Below, piece by piece: positions 49,595 through 58,565 of a stretch of 64,000 nucleotides of DNA. A program made the position numbers and the translations under genes. Numbering within the stretch: the first letter of the stretch is position 1; every line of letters begins with the position of its first letter. The stretch is from positions 62,001-126,000 of the forward strand of contig NZ_LGCN01000228.1 in assembly GCF_001279005.1 (NCBI RefSeq). Reading direction: 5' to 3'. The notes beneath the pieces are model-generated. The model saw only the letters and a list, made by a program, of their open reading frames with translations. It did no database searches and was not told the origin of the DNA. This DNA is from Streptomyces caelestis. GTDB lineage: Bacteria; Actinomycetota; Actinomycetes; Streptomycetales; Streptomycetaceae.

Positions 49595-51313
49595 TCAGCC
49601 CTTGAACGTCACTTCGGTGATGGCCTGCTTGTAGCCTGCGCCGCTGTAACCGTCGGAGGGAGCGTTCGGCACAGCGGTGATCCACACCAGGACGTACTGG
49701 GTCTTGAGCGACTTGGCCGCCTTGACCGTGAGCGACGTCTCACTGGTGGTCTCGGTACCGATCTCCTTCATTCCCTCGATCCCCGTCGAGGGCGACAGCG
49801 AGTCGGCGGCGTAGAGGTGCACGGTCGTGTGATCACCGGCGTACCGGAGGCTCATCGACGCGGTGGACAGTTCCTGAGGCGAACCGAGGTCGTAGACGAT
49901 GCCGACGCCGGGCTTGTACGGCGCGAGGGTCGGGCCGGCGTTGTACTTCTTCGTGCGCCAGTAGGTGGAGTCGTCGCCGTCGTAGGTGTTGGCCACATCC
50001 TCCGGTGCCTGCGCTTCACCCGCGGCGACGTACTCCTGGGCGCCCTCGACACCGAGCGGCTTGACCGGCTTGGGTTTGTTGTTGTCCTTGTCGTCGCCGT
50101 CCGTCGTCTGGGTCTTGTTCGTGTCGTCCGCCTTGCCGCCCTGCTCCATGAGCGCGTCCGCGAGCTGCCAGCTGCCCAGGCCCAGTGCGGCGATCAGCAG
50201 GGCCGAGACGGCCCACTTCAGGGTCTTGCCCGTGCGGCTCTGCAGCGGGGGAGGCGGGGACGGCACGGGCTGGGTGACGCCCGGGTGAGGCGCCGGGCGG
50301 CCGTAGGTGCCCTGCTGGTACGTCGTGCGCTGGTAGTCGGGCGGGGTGGTGAACGCGGGCTCCGGCGGGCGGATGCGGGGCATCTCCCCGATCGCCTTCA
50401 CCAGTTCCTCGGGCGTGGTGCACGCCGACTCGTGGCGCGAGGCGGTGGCACCGTCGTTGGCCAGCGCGCGCATGGCCAGCTCGGACAGCCCGCGGTGGAC
50501 ACCGGCGCGCACCTGGTCGGGCGGGATCAGCCCGATGTCCTTCGGCAGCCCGGACATGCCGTAGGCGTCGTTCTCGTACGGCCAGCGCTGGGTGAGCGCC
50601 GCGTAGAGCAGGGCGCCGATGGACTCGGTGTCGGTGCGCTGCGGGGTGTCGGAGCCGACGCCCCGCAGCGCCGCGTTCACCGCGAGGCCGCGGATGCGCC
50701 ACTGGCCGGTCGAGGTGCGCAGGACGGCATTGGGGTTCAGACGCAGATGGGCGAGGCCCTCGCGGTGGGCCGCGGCCATGGCGGCGGAGACCTGGCTGAC
50801 CATCTGGTAGGCGTCGTACACCTCCAGCGGACCGGCCGCCAGAAGCGTCGTCAGTTCGGTGGCGTCGGGGAGCCACTCGTGCACGACGTAGACGACGTCG
50901 TTCTCCTCCACGGCGTCCAGGACCTGGACGAAGCGCGGGTCGCCCAGCAGGGCGGAGGAGCGGGCCGCGGCCAGGACCGACCGGGCGCGCGCGTGATCCG
51001 CGGGCAGGATGTGCACGCCGACGGCGCGGCGGAGCTTCTCGTCCACGGCACGCCAGCTGCTGAACCCGTCCAGACGGGTGACGCACTCCTCGAGGCGGTA
51101 GCGCCTGGCGAGCTTGTGACCGCTGTGCAGTTCGGGTGGCGAGGTCATCGCGGAACCTCCGGGCCCGGTGCTCTCCTGTGCCTCGTCGCTGTCCGTGTCC
51201 CGCTCCCGGTTCTGGGCCACCCCGTCGGCCGTGGACTGGTCCGCCTGCGCGGTCAGCGGCTGCTCGCCACTGTCGTCTGCCACGTCGACGGCAGCTGTGC
51301 TCCGTTCGGCCAC
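49595..51313 (-). CDS. Pseudokinase membrane protein linked to MurJ
   Basis: A 572-aa protein from GTG 51313 (an internal ATG at codon 56 is possible). Residues 68-330 have the Ser/Thr kinase fold but no catalytic set: the VAVK lysine region reads RAVGVHIL, HRD reads HLR (HLRLNPNAVL), and DFG reads RGL. A transmembrane helix lies near 397-415 and an external domain resembling a discoidin/F5-8C beta sandwich near 440-572. In mycobacteria the equivalent pseudokinase is fused to MviN/MurJ and binds FhaA after PknB phosphorylation. Here the two are separate adjacent genes. Confidence 0.9.
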   Translation of the reverse strand: MAERSTAAVDVADDSGEQPLTAQADQSTADGVAQNRERDTDSDEAQESTGPGGSAMTSPPELHSGHKLARRYRLEECVTRLDGFSSWRAVDEKLRRAVGVHILPADHARARSVLAAARSSALLGDPRFVQVLDAVEENDVVYVVHEWLPDATELTTLLAAGPLEVYDAYQMVSQVSAAMAAAHREGLAHLRLNPNAVLRTSTGQWRIRGLAVNAALRGVGSDTPQRTDTESIGALLYAALTQRWPYENDAYGMSGLPKDIGLIPPDQVRAGVHRGLSELAMRALANDGATASRHESACTTPEELVKAIGEMPRIRPPEPAFTTPPDYQRTTYQQGTYGRPAPHPGVTQPVPSPPPPLQSRTGKTLKWAVSALLIAALGLGSWQLADALMEQGGKADDTNKTQTTDGDDKDNNKPKPVKPLGVEGAQEYVAAGEAQAPEDVANTYDGDDSTYWRTKKYNAGPTLAPYKPGVGIVYDLGSPQELSTASMSLRYAGDHTTVHLYAADSLSPSTGIEGMKEIGTETTSETSLTVKAAKSLKTQYVLVWITAVPNAPSDGYSGAGYKQAITEVTFKG

Positions 51314-51454
51314 CGTCGTTCCCTGCCTCCCCATCCCATGCGCGTCGGCCGGCGTCCGTCGCGCGCCGTTCGACGCCGAGACCAATTGTGCCCACAGTCC
51401 GCCGCTATGCACGACACACAGTGGCCGACGATGGTTGTGCGCCTACCCCCTGGC

Positions 51455-53773
51455 TCAGCGTCCAAGGCGTCCGCGCACCATACCGACCAGCGAGTTGACC
51501 TCCTCGATCCGCATCCGGCGGGCGGCCACGAAAAAGACTCCGAACAGCACGGCCCCACCGGCCAGCAGCGCGGCGAACGAGCCCAGGACGTCCTGGCCGA
51601 GCGTCTGCACGATCCCGTAGCAGGCCGCGCCGCTGAGCAGTGCGGCGGGAACGGAGGCGATGCACAGCCGCGCGTAGGTCCGCAGCACCCTGGAGCCGTC
51701 CAGGTCCCCGCCCAGCCGCTTGCGCAGCCGGCTCCAGGCCACGCCGACACCGATCACGTAGGCCAGACCGTACGAGGCGGCCATGCCGACCACGGCCCAG
51801 CGGGCCGGGAGCACGAAGTAGCAGATGCCCGAGGCGATCGCGTTGCCCGCGGCCACGATGACCGTGTTGTAGAAGGGGGTTCGGGTGTCTTCGTACGCGT
51901 AGAAGGCGCGCAGGACGACGTACTGCACGGAGTAGGGGATCAGGCCGAGGCCGAAGGCCATCAGCATGTAGCCCATGTTGGTGGCCGCTCCGGTACCCGA
52001 GGAGCCGAACATCAGCGTGCACATCGGGATGCCGAGCGAGACGAAGCCGAAGGCGACCGGCACGATGGCGACTGCCGTGGTGCGCAGGCCCTGGGAGATG
52101 TCGTCCCGGACGGCACCGGCGTCGTCCTCGGCCGCTGAGCGGGAGATGCGCGGCAGCAGGGCCGCCATCAAGGAGACGGTGATGATGGCCTGGGGCAGGC
52201 CCCAGATCAGCTGGGCGTTGGCGTAGGCGGCGAAGCCGGTGCCCTTCACATCGGAATCCAGGCCCGCAGCGGTGGACAGCTGACTCACCACCAGAGCGCC
52301 TGCCTGGTTGGCGAGGACGAACAGGATGGTCCACTTGGCCAGCATCGCCGCCTTGCCCAGTCCGTGCCCCTTCCAGTCGAAGCGCGGACGGATGCGGAAC
52401 CCGGTCTCGCGGAGATACGGGATCATCGCCAGAGCCTGGACGACGAGACCGAGCAGGACGCCGATGCCGAGGAGCCGCTGACCCTCCGGAGGGATGTTCG
52501 CGACCTCCATCTGCGAGTCCGCGGCGGTGCCGTAGACCCAGATGAAGGTGCCGAGGGTGACGATGATGACGATGTTGTTCAGGACCGGGGTCCACATCAT
52601 CGCGCCGAACCGGCCGCGGGCGTTCAGGATCTGACCCATCACCACGTGAACGCCCATGAAGAAGATCGAGGGCAGGAAGTAGCGGGTGAAGGTGACGGCG
52701 ACGTCGTTGGCCTCGGGGTTGCCGGCGACCGGGTTCGACAGGGCGCGTACCAGGAGCGGGGCAGCCAGCCACGCGAGGGCGGTGAGCGCCGCGAGGGCCA
52801 CCATGACGAGCGTCAGCAGCCGGTTCGCGTACGCCTCGCCTCCGTCCTCGTCCTCCTTCATCGCCCGCACGAGCTGCGGTACGAAGACGGAGTTGAGGCC
52901 ACCGCCGACGGTCAGGATGTAGATCATGGTCGGCAGCTGATAGGCGACCTGGAACGAGTCGCCGAGCAGACCGAGGCCCAGGGCCGAGACGATCAGCGCG
53001 GACCGAACGAACCCGGTGAGGCGGGACACCATCGTGCCCGCCGCCATCACGGCGCTTGACTTCAGCAGTCCCCCGGCCCGGCCGCCCTTCTTCGGTGCGG
53101 GGGCGGGAGCCGGGTCAGGTGCGGGAGCCTCCGCGACGGGAGGCGGAGTGGCCCCCGCGTAGTGGCCGGGTGCCGAGGCGGCCGGTCCCGGCACCGGCGC
53201 GTAGGGCTGTAGGCCGCTCACCGGGGGGTGGCCAGGGTGTCCGCCGCCGTGCTGCTGGGGGTACCCGCCACCCTGCTGCTGGTCGGTGAGGGCGCCGCTC
53301 TGCTGCTGATCGCGGAACAGATGGGCGAAGGCGTCCGGTTCATGGCGCTGGTCGCCGGCCTGGCCGACCAGGTCGTCCACGCCCACGAACTGTGTGGTGC
53401 GCGGGTCGTCGCCGTACGGCAGGTACTGCGTCGGCCCGTCCGGCTCGGGCGCGGGCGTCTGGGCCCACACCCGTGGGTCGGGGGCGTACGGAGACTGGGG
53501 CGGCTGCCCGTACAGCGGCTGCTGAGGGGGGAAGGCGCCCGGAGGGGGCGGCGGGTGCGCGGCGCGGTCGTAGAGCGCCTCGGCGACCGGGTCCTGGGCG
53601 GCGAGGTCCTGCGCCCGGTAGGGGTCCTGGTCGTAGGCGTCCCGGAGGTACGGGTCGACGGGCGGCTGCGGCACCTGGTCGTGCCCGGGCGGCGGACCCT
53701 GCGGGGGGTCCGACTCGGGATGGCCCGAGTTGCCCGCGGCATGGCCGCGGTCACCGTCGTACGGCGCGTTCAT
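51455..53773 (-). CDS. murJ: Lipid II flippase MurJ (MviN)
   Basis: A 772-aa membrane protein from ATG 53773. The first 235 residues are a Pro/Gln/Asp/Tyr-rich cytoplasmic tail absent from most MurJ proteins. The rest has about 14 hydrophobic segments with MATE/MOP-fold landmarks such as GLGLLGDSFQVAYQLPTMIY and NSVFVPQLVRAM. It flips lipid II to the outer face for RodA/PbpA and the bifunctional PBPs. It is co-transcribed with the DUF6049 gene upstream (43-bp gap) and the pseudokinase downstream. Confidence 0.95.
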   Translation of the reverse strand: MNAPYDGDRGHAAGNSGHPESDPPQGPPPGHDQVPQPPVDPYLRDAYDQDPYRAQDLAAQDPVAEALYDRAAHPPPPPGAFPPQQPLYGQPPQSPYAPDPRVWAQTPAPEPDGPTQYLPYGDDPRTTQFVGVDDLVGQAGDQRHEPDAFAHLFRDQQQSGALTDQQQGGGYPQQHGGGHPGHPPVSGLQPYAPVPGPAASAPGHYAGATPPPVAEAPAPDPAPAPAPKKGGRAGGLLKSSAVMAAGTMVSRLTGFVRSALIVSALGLGLLGDSFQVAYQLPTMIYILTVGGGLNSVFVPQLVRAMKEDEDGGEAYANRLLTLVMVALAALTALAWLAAPLLVRALSNPVAGNPEANDVAVTFTRYFLPSIFFMGVHVVMGQILNARGRFGAMMWTPVLNNIVIIVTLGTFIWVYGTAADSQMEVANIPPEGQRLLGIGVLLGLVVQALAMIPYLRETGFRIRPRFDWKGHGLGKAAMLAKWTILFVLANQAGALVVSQLSTAAGLDSDVKGTGFAAYANAQLIWGLPQAIITVSLMAALLPRISRSAAEDDAGAVRDDISQGLRTTAVAIVPVAFGFVSLGIPMCTLMFGSSGTGAATNMGYMLMAFGLGLIPYSVQYVVLRAFYAYEDTRTPFYNTVIVAAGNAIASGICYFVLPARWAVVGMAASYGLAYVIGVGVAWSRLRKRLGGDLDGSRVLRTYARLCIASVPAALLSGAACYGIVQTLGQDVLGSFAALLAGGAVLFGVFFVAARRMRIEEVNSLVGMVRGRLGR

Positions 53774-53816
53774 GGTTACCCCACCTCATCGTCCCGGGCC
53801 CACCGGCCACGACATC

Positions 53817-56204
53817 TCAACGGTCCACTCTCTCACCCGTGCCGGACGGGCCGGCGTTCTCCGGTGCGGTGTCCGGTGTCGGGTCACTCGGCTGCTCCGG
53901 GTCGTCCGCCCCCGCGTCCGTCCCGGATTCCCGGGTGGGACGCTCTCCGGCGGCTTCCGGGTTCTGCGGGTCGTCGGTGTCCTCGTCCGCCTCGTGATCC
54001 CGCCCGTCCGCCTCGCAGGCCGCGGCCCGCTTGCGCTGGGTGTACATCCGGAAGCCGGCGAGGACGAGCAGCAGCACGCCACCGCCGATGACCAGCATCA
54101 CCGTGGCGGTGATCTCGGTGACCTTCACGTCGAACGTGACGGGTTCGCCGTACTTCTGGCCGTCCTGCGTATACAGCTGGGCGACCACCGTCGCCCGTCC
54201 GTTGGCGTTGGCGGACGTGGTGAACTTCACCGACTGGCTGTGGCCGCCGGAGACCGCGACGGGCTGCTCCTCGTAGGCGTCCCCGTCGATCTCGAGACGG
54301 GTCGGGTTGGTCGAGGTGAGCCGCAGCACCAGGTGCTCGACGCCCTGCACCAGGTTGTTCTGGACCGTCACGGGGATGGTGGCACTGCGGCCGGAGAGTT
54401 TCGTCTCCGACTTGTCGATCAGTCTGATGCGGCCGATGAGCGTGTCGAGGTACGACTCGACGCCGCTCCGGTAGATCGCCGCCTCGGACTGCCGGCCCCT
54501 CCACGACACGGACATCGCCCGGTTCAGGGCACGTCCGAACGGGGTCACCACGCGGGACTGGTCGGAGAGGATCACCTTGAACTTGTCGAGCTTGGCCTGC
54601 GTCCTCCCGATCTGCTCGAACGTGGCACGCGGCAGCTCGCGCTTGCGCAACGAGGAGGGGTACGCGGAGGCCGGGGGAACCCTGGTGGTGGCGGCGGGGT
54701 CCGGTTCGGCCTTGGCGGCCGCCGTGAGGTCCTGCGACTCGGACCAGGTTCCGTCCTGGAGGATCGTGAGCGCCTCGGCCATCGTCTGGGCCTGGCTGGC
54801 GGACGGCATGCGCTGCGGTGCGACGACGACGCTGCGCTGCCTCCCCGTCTGCAGTCCGAGGGTCAGACTCTGGGCCAGGAACCGCTGCACGGCGAGCGTG
54901 GAGGCGGAAGCCTTGATCATGTCGCCCTGGAACGCCGTGGACAGCCGCGCGTCCGAGACGACGGCCGTGGTGCCGCCGCCGATGGGCCGTGGCGCGGAGG
55001 GCGTGTACGACAGGTCGCCGGTCTCCTCGAAGGTGTCGCTGCGGGCGATCACCTTGTCGGCTCCGGCGGACGTGGCGACCTTGACGATGGAGGGGTCGAC
55101 GGCGCCGTTGACGGGCCAGGCGAAGTCCGTGGTGGGTTTGGTGTGGAGGATTGACTCCACGGTGCCGGGGGCGACGTCGCTGGCTTCCTTGAGGTGGCTC
55201 AGCGAGCCGGTGACGGACGTGCCGTTGTGCGCGAGGGAGGCCAGGTCGGGATCGCCGAACGGCAGCACGACGACCTCCTTGTCCGCCACGGCCTTCTGCA
55301 CCTCGGTGAGCCACCGCTTGGCGACCGACTGGTGGCCGCCGACGACGCTGGTGTCACCCTCGCCGGGGACCTCGTAACGGTCGGTCATCGCCTCGACGGA
55401 CGCCAGCAGGTCCGGGTCGATCACCCAGGTGACGTCGAGGTCCTTGCCCAGCGCCACCATCCGGTCCAGCCGGCCGCCGGGGGAGATCTCCTCGGCGAGG
55501 TCGTCGTCCTGGAGGACCGGGGTCTGCTGCTCGTCCGAACCCGTCTCCGCCGTTATGTGGGAGGTGGAGATCAGCGGCCACATGAACGTCGTCTTCGTCT
55601 TCGTGCCGGCTTCGTCGGGCTGCCACGGCAGGAACGTCCGCTGGACGCCGAGGGTCTGCGGCCACGGCTGCGCGGAGGTCTCCCCGGAGAGCGCCACGGT
55701 CAGCTGGTAGACGCCGTCCTGTCCGAGGTCCAGCTTGTTCACCGGCACGGAGAGGGTGAAGGGCTGCGAGACACCGGGAGTGAGCTTGTCGAACTTCTCG
55801 GCGTACTTGTCGCCGACCTCCACGCCGAGGACGCTCTGCACGTCGGTGCTGTCCTTCGCGACGCTGTCGATGCCCGAGCGGGTGTTCAGCAGCGGCCCCA
55901 CACGAAGCCCCACATGGGCGTCGGTGACGGTCTGCTTGCCCTTGTTGGTCACTGTTCCGGACACGGTGACGGTGTCGCCCTCGGTGGGGGCTCCGGGGGT
56001 GAGGGTGTCGACCGAGACGGAGACCGAGCCCTTGTCGGAGGCGGCCTGCGACGCGTCCGCACCGGCGGCCTCCGCGGGGGGCGCGGCGGGCAGCTGGACG
56101 AGCCCCGTCAGCAGGGGCGCCCCGGCGAGCAGGGCTCCGGTGCGCCGCAGCCAGCGGCGGGCAGGTGAGGGACTGGTCCCCTGGAAGTCTGCCGCCTCGG
56201 CCAC
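53817..56204 (-). CDS. DUF6049 secreted, membrane-anchored protein
   Basis: A 795-aa protein from GTG 56204. The signal region is RRTGALLAGAPLLTGLVQLP, followed by AEAAG. An Ig/CARDB-like beta domain lies at about 58-150 (VSGTVTNKGKQTVTDAHVGL), then a middle domain, then a second beta domain near 640-710. A C-terminal transmembrane helix (ATVMLVIGGGVLLLVLAGFRMY) and an acidic tail end it. It is conserved upstream of murJ in actinobacteria. Role unknown, probably cell-envelope. Confidence 0.88.
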   Translation of the reverse strand: MAEAADFQGTSPSPARRWLRRTGALLAGAPLLTGLVQLPAAPPAEAAGADASQAASDKGSVSVSVDTLTPGAPTEGDTVTVSGTVTNKGKQTVTDAHVGLRVGPLLNTRSGIDSVAKDSTDVQSVLGVEVGDKYAEKFDKLTPGVSQPFTLSVPVNKLDLGQDGVYQLTVALSGETSAQPWPQTLGVQRTFLPWQPDEAGTKTKTTFMWPLISTSHITAETGSDEQQTPVLQDDDLAEEISPGGRLDRMVALGKDLDVTWVIDPDLLASVEAMTDRYEVPGEGDTSVVGGHQSVAKRWLTEVQKAVADKEVVVLPFGDPDLASLAHNGTSVTGSLSHLKEASDVAPGTVESILHTKPTTDFAWPVNGAVDPSIVKVATSAGADKVIARSDTFEETGDLSYTPSAPRPIGGGTTAVVSDARLSTAFQGDMIKASASTLAVQRFLAQSLTLGLQTGRQRSVVVAPQRMPSASQAQTMAEALTILQDGTWSESQDLTAAAKAEPDPAATTRVPPASAYPSSLRKRELPRATFEQIGRTQAKLDKFKVILSDQSRVVTPFGRALNRAMSVSWRGRQSEAAIYRSGVESYLDTLIGRIRLIDKSETKLSGRSATIPVTVQNNLVQGVEHLVLRLTSTNPTRLEIDGDAYEEQPVAVSGGHSQSVKFTTSANANGRATVVAQLYTQDGQKYGEPVTFDVKVTEITATVMLVIGGGVLLLVLAGFRMYTQRKRAAACEADGRDHEADEDTDDPQNPEAAGERPTRESGTDAGADDPEQPSDPTPDTAPENAGPSGTGERVDR

Positions 56205-56401
56205 GCGCTCGCCCGTCCCTCGTCTTCGTCAGTGGTCGTCGGAATGTGCGTCCACGCATGGTAACGAGGTGTGCTGGGAGGAAGTGCCGCGGACCGGTCC
56301 TACAAGATCGGGGGTGCGGGCCTTGTCCGTGTATCGGCGGGGGTGTCCGCGCGCGTCATGAGGGCGCTCCCGGCCGTTCGGGCCACGTACCCTCTTCTGT
56401 T
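56205..56401. promoter_or_regulatory. Divergent promoter region DUF6049 / CCA-adding enzyme
   Basis: 197 bp without a gene. The GTG of the CCA enzyme at 56402 has no Shine-Dalgarno sequence; a TACCCT hexamer at about 56388 could be a -10 giving a leaderless transcript. Confidence 0.4.
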
Positions 56402-57868
56402 GTGCCGAACGCCAACGAAGACACCAGTGCCCTGAGCCAGGCGCAGGACCGCGCCGTGAGTGAACTGCTGCGGGTCGCCCCTGTCGCCGACGACCTCGCC
56501 CGCCGCTTCCAGGAGGCCGGGTTCTCACTCGCCCTGGTGGGCGGCTCGGTGCGGGACGCGTTGCTCGGCCGCCTCGGCAACGATCTGGACTTCACGACCG
56601 ACGCCCGCCCGCAGGACGTGCTGAAGATCATGCGTCCCTGGGCGGACGCCGTCTGGGACGTCGGGATCGCCTTCGGCACGGTCGGCGCGCAGAAGGACGC
56701 CCGCGTCGAAGACGCCGACCGAAGCTTCCAGATCGAGGTGACCACCTATCGCTCGGAGGCGTACGACCGCACCTCGCGCAAGCCGGAGGTGTCGTACGGC
56801 GATTCGATCGAGGAGGATCTGGTCCGTCGTGACTTCACGGTGAACGCGATGGCCGTCGCGCTGCCGGAGAAGCGGTTCATCGATCCGCACGGCGGTCGCG
56901 CCGATCTGGCCGCGCGGGTGCTGCGTACCCCGGGCACGCCCGAGGAGTCCTTCTCGGACGATCCGCTGCGGATGATGCGGGCCGCCCGTTTCGCCGCCCA
57001 GCTCGACTTCGAGGTGGCACCCGAGGTCGTCACGGCGATGAAGGAGATGGCCGAGCGCATCGAGATCGTCTCCGCCGAGCGCGTGCGGGACGAGTTGAAC
57101 AAGCTGATTCTCTCCACGCACCCGCGCAAGGGACTGTCCCTGCTCGTGGACACCGGGATCGCCGCGTGCGTGCTGCCCGAGCTGCCGGCCCTGCGCCTGG
57201 AGCGGGACGAGCACCACCGGCACAAGGACGTCTACGACCACACGCTGATCGTCCTGGAGCAGGCGATGGCCCTGGAGGAGGACGGCCCCGATCTGACCCT
57301 GCGCCTGGCAGCCCTGCTGCACGACATCGGCAAGCCACGCACGCGGCGCTTCGAGAAGGACGGGCGCGTCTCGTTCCACCACCACGAAGTGGTCGGGGCG
57401 AAGATGACCAAGAAGCGCATGACGGCGCTCAAGTACTCCAACGAGCTGGTGAAGGATGTCTCGCGTCTCGTCGAGCTCCATCTGCGCTTTCACGGCTACG
57501 GCACGGGAGAGTGGACGGACTCCGCCGTGCGCCGCTACGTCCGTGACGCCGGACCGCTTCTCGGGCGGCTCCACAAGCTGACCCGTTCGGACTGCACGAC
57601 CCGCAACAAGCGCAAGGCCTCGGCGCTCTCGCGTGCGTACGACGGCTTGGAGGCGCGCATCGCCCAGCTTCAGGAGCAGGAGGAACTGGACGCCATCCGC
57701 CCGGACCTCGACGGCAACCAGATCATGGAGATCCTCGGCGTCAAGCCGGGCCCGGCCGTCGGCCAGGCGTACAAGCACCTGCTGGAGCTCCGACTGGAGA
57801 ACGGTCCGATGGGGCACGACGCGGCGGTGGCGGCGCTCAAGGAGTGGTGGGCCGGACAGCAGGGCTGA
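56402..57868 (+). CDS. cca: CCA tRNA nucleotidyltransferase
   Basis: A 488-aa class II nucleotidyltransferase from GTG 56402. The head domain has LVGGSVRDALLGRLGNDLDFTT with the catalytic GGS and DxD motifs, the neck has RMMRAARFAAQLDF, and a C-terminal HD domain has HDIGKPRTRRF and HHHEVVGAKM. It was once annotated PcnB. The S. coelicolor homologue is a CCA-adding enzyme, not a poly(A) polymerase, to my knowledge. It fits the local tRNA-Leu and tRNA-Ala genes, which lack encoded CCA. Confidence 0.93.
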   Translation: MPNANEDTSALSQAQDRAVSELLRVAPVADDLARRFQEAGFSLALVGGSVRDALLGRLGNDLDFTTDARPQDVLKIMRPWADAVWDVGIAFGTVGAQKDARVEDADRSFQIEVTTYRSEAYDRTSRKPEVSYGDSIEEDLVRRDFTVNAMAVALPEKRFIDPHGGRADLAARVLRTPGTPEESFSDDPLRMMRAARFAAQLDFEVAPEVVTAMKEMAERIEIVSAERVRDELNKLILSTHPRKGLSLLVDTGIAACVLPELPALRLERDEHHRHKDVYDHTLIVLEQAMALEEDGPDLTLRLAALLHDIGKPRTRRFEKDGRVSFHHHEVVGAKMTKKRMTALKYSNELVKDVSRLVELHLRFHGYGTGEWTDSAVRRYVRDAGPLLGRLHKLTRSDCTTRNKRKASALSRAYDGLEARIAQLQEQEELDAIRPDLDGNQIMEILGVKPGPAVGQAYKHLLELRLENGPMGHDAAVAALKEWWAGQQG

Positions 57869-57876
57869 GAGCGTGG

Positions 57877-57912
57877 AACGGGGGCATGTTTCACGTGAAA
57901 CATGCCCCCGTT
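57877..57912. terminator. 36-bp perfect palindrome with parS at its centre
   Basis: An uninterrupted inverted repeat beginning AACGGGGGCATG and centred on parS. It starts 9 nt after the cca stop, so as RNA it forms a long hairpin. It is both a likely terminator and a ParB site. Confidence 0.88.
57888..57901. other. parS site (perfect)
   Basis: GTTTCACGTGAAAC at the exact centre of the 57877-57912 palindrome. Confidence 0.95.
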
Positions 57913-57921
57913 GGCATGACG

Positions 57922-57951
57922 AGGGCGGTGTTTCACGTGAAACACCGCCCT
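57922..57951. terminator. 30-bp perfect palindrome with a second central parS
   Basis: An inverted repeat beginning AGGGCGGT and centred on parS, lying 20 nt before the stop of the convergent minus-strand gene. Likely its terminator. Confidence 0.88.
57930..57943. other. parS site (perfect)
   Basis: GTTTCACGTGAAAC at the centre of the 57922-57951 palindrome, 42 bp (four helical turns) from its neighbour at 57888. Confidence 0.95.
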
Positions 57952-57971
57952 TTGAAGCCTGCAAGGAGGCG

Positions 57972-58442
57972 CTACTTCACTTCCTTCAGGCAGAGAACCA
58001 CATTGTGGCTGCTGTCACCCGTCTGGTAGTAGGAGATCGTCGCCTCCTGGACGGTCTCGCACTTGCTGTCGTCACTGGTGTTGTCGAACTTCTCGACCAC
58101 CTTGTACTGGGCGTCCCCCGAGGAGCAGTCGACCGTCTTGAGCTCCGGGCTGATCTGCGTGCCCTCGTTGTGCATGCAGCTGCCCACCGACGTGGTCTCG
58201 GCGTCGGTCTGGCCGAAGAACCACTTGCCCACGGCTATGAGCACCGCGATGACAATGAAGCCGACGATGCGCAGTGCCTTCTTGCTGAAGCGCTTGGCGG
58301 GAGCCGGTGGGGGGACCGGAGTGCCCGGCGGGGGGAACCCGGGCTGGCCCGCCTGCTGCGGGAAGGGGGCCTGGTCGGCCTGGCCCTGGGGCTGCTGCTG
58401 ACCCTGTGCGAACGGGTTGCCCTGGGGCGGCGGAGTGGTCAT
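57972..58442 (-). CDS. LppU/SCO3897 family protein
   Basis: A 156-aa protein from ATG 58442 with CAGGGGGACT upstream. The first 50 residues are a Gln/Pro/Gly-rich cytoplasmic region, one transmembrane helix lies at about 56-75 (LRIVGFIVIAVLIAVGKWFF), and the external domain has four cysteines suited to two disulfides (about 88, 104, 127, 151). The family is named for mycobacterial LppU and the S. coelicolor gene at this position. Function unknown. Confidence 0.87.
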   Translation of the reverse strand: MTTPPPQGNPFAQGQQQPQGQADQAPFPQQAGQPGFPPPGTPVPPPAPAKRFSKKALRIVGFIVIAVLIAVGKWFFGQTDAETTSVGSCMHNEGTQISPELKTVDCSSGDAQYKVVEKFDNTSDDSKCETVQEATISYYQTGDSSHNVVLCLKEVK

Positions 58443-58565
58443 GTGGGAGTCCCCCTGGAACATAGATACGTGGCGCGAAAGATGCGCTGATAAGACGCAC
58501 GTAAGCTACCGGCCCGCACTGACAACTCCGTGGCTCGATATGGCTCTGTGGCGTTGATGTGACAC

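Noticed and set aside
49001..52138. Very long plus-strand open frame of over 1000 codons opposite sigM, the pseudokinase and murJ
   Set aside because: It is the antisense shadow of genes with clear domains; such shadows are common at this GC content.
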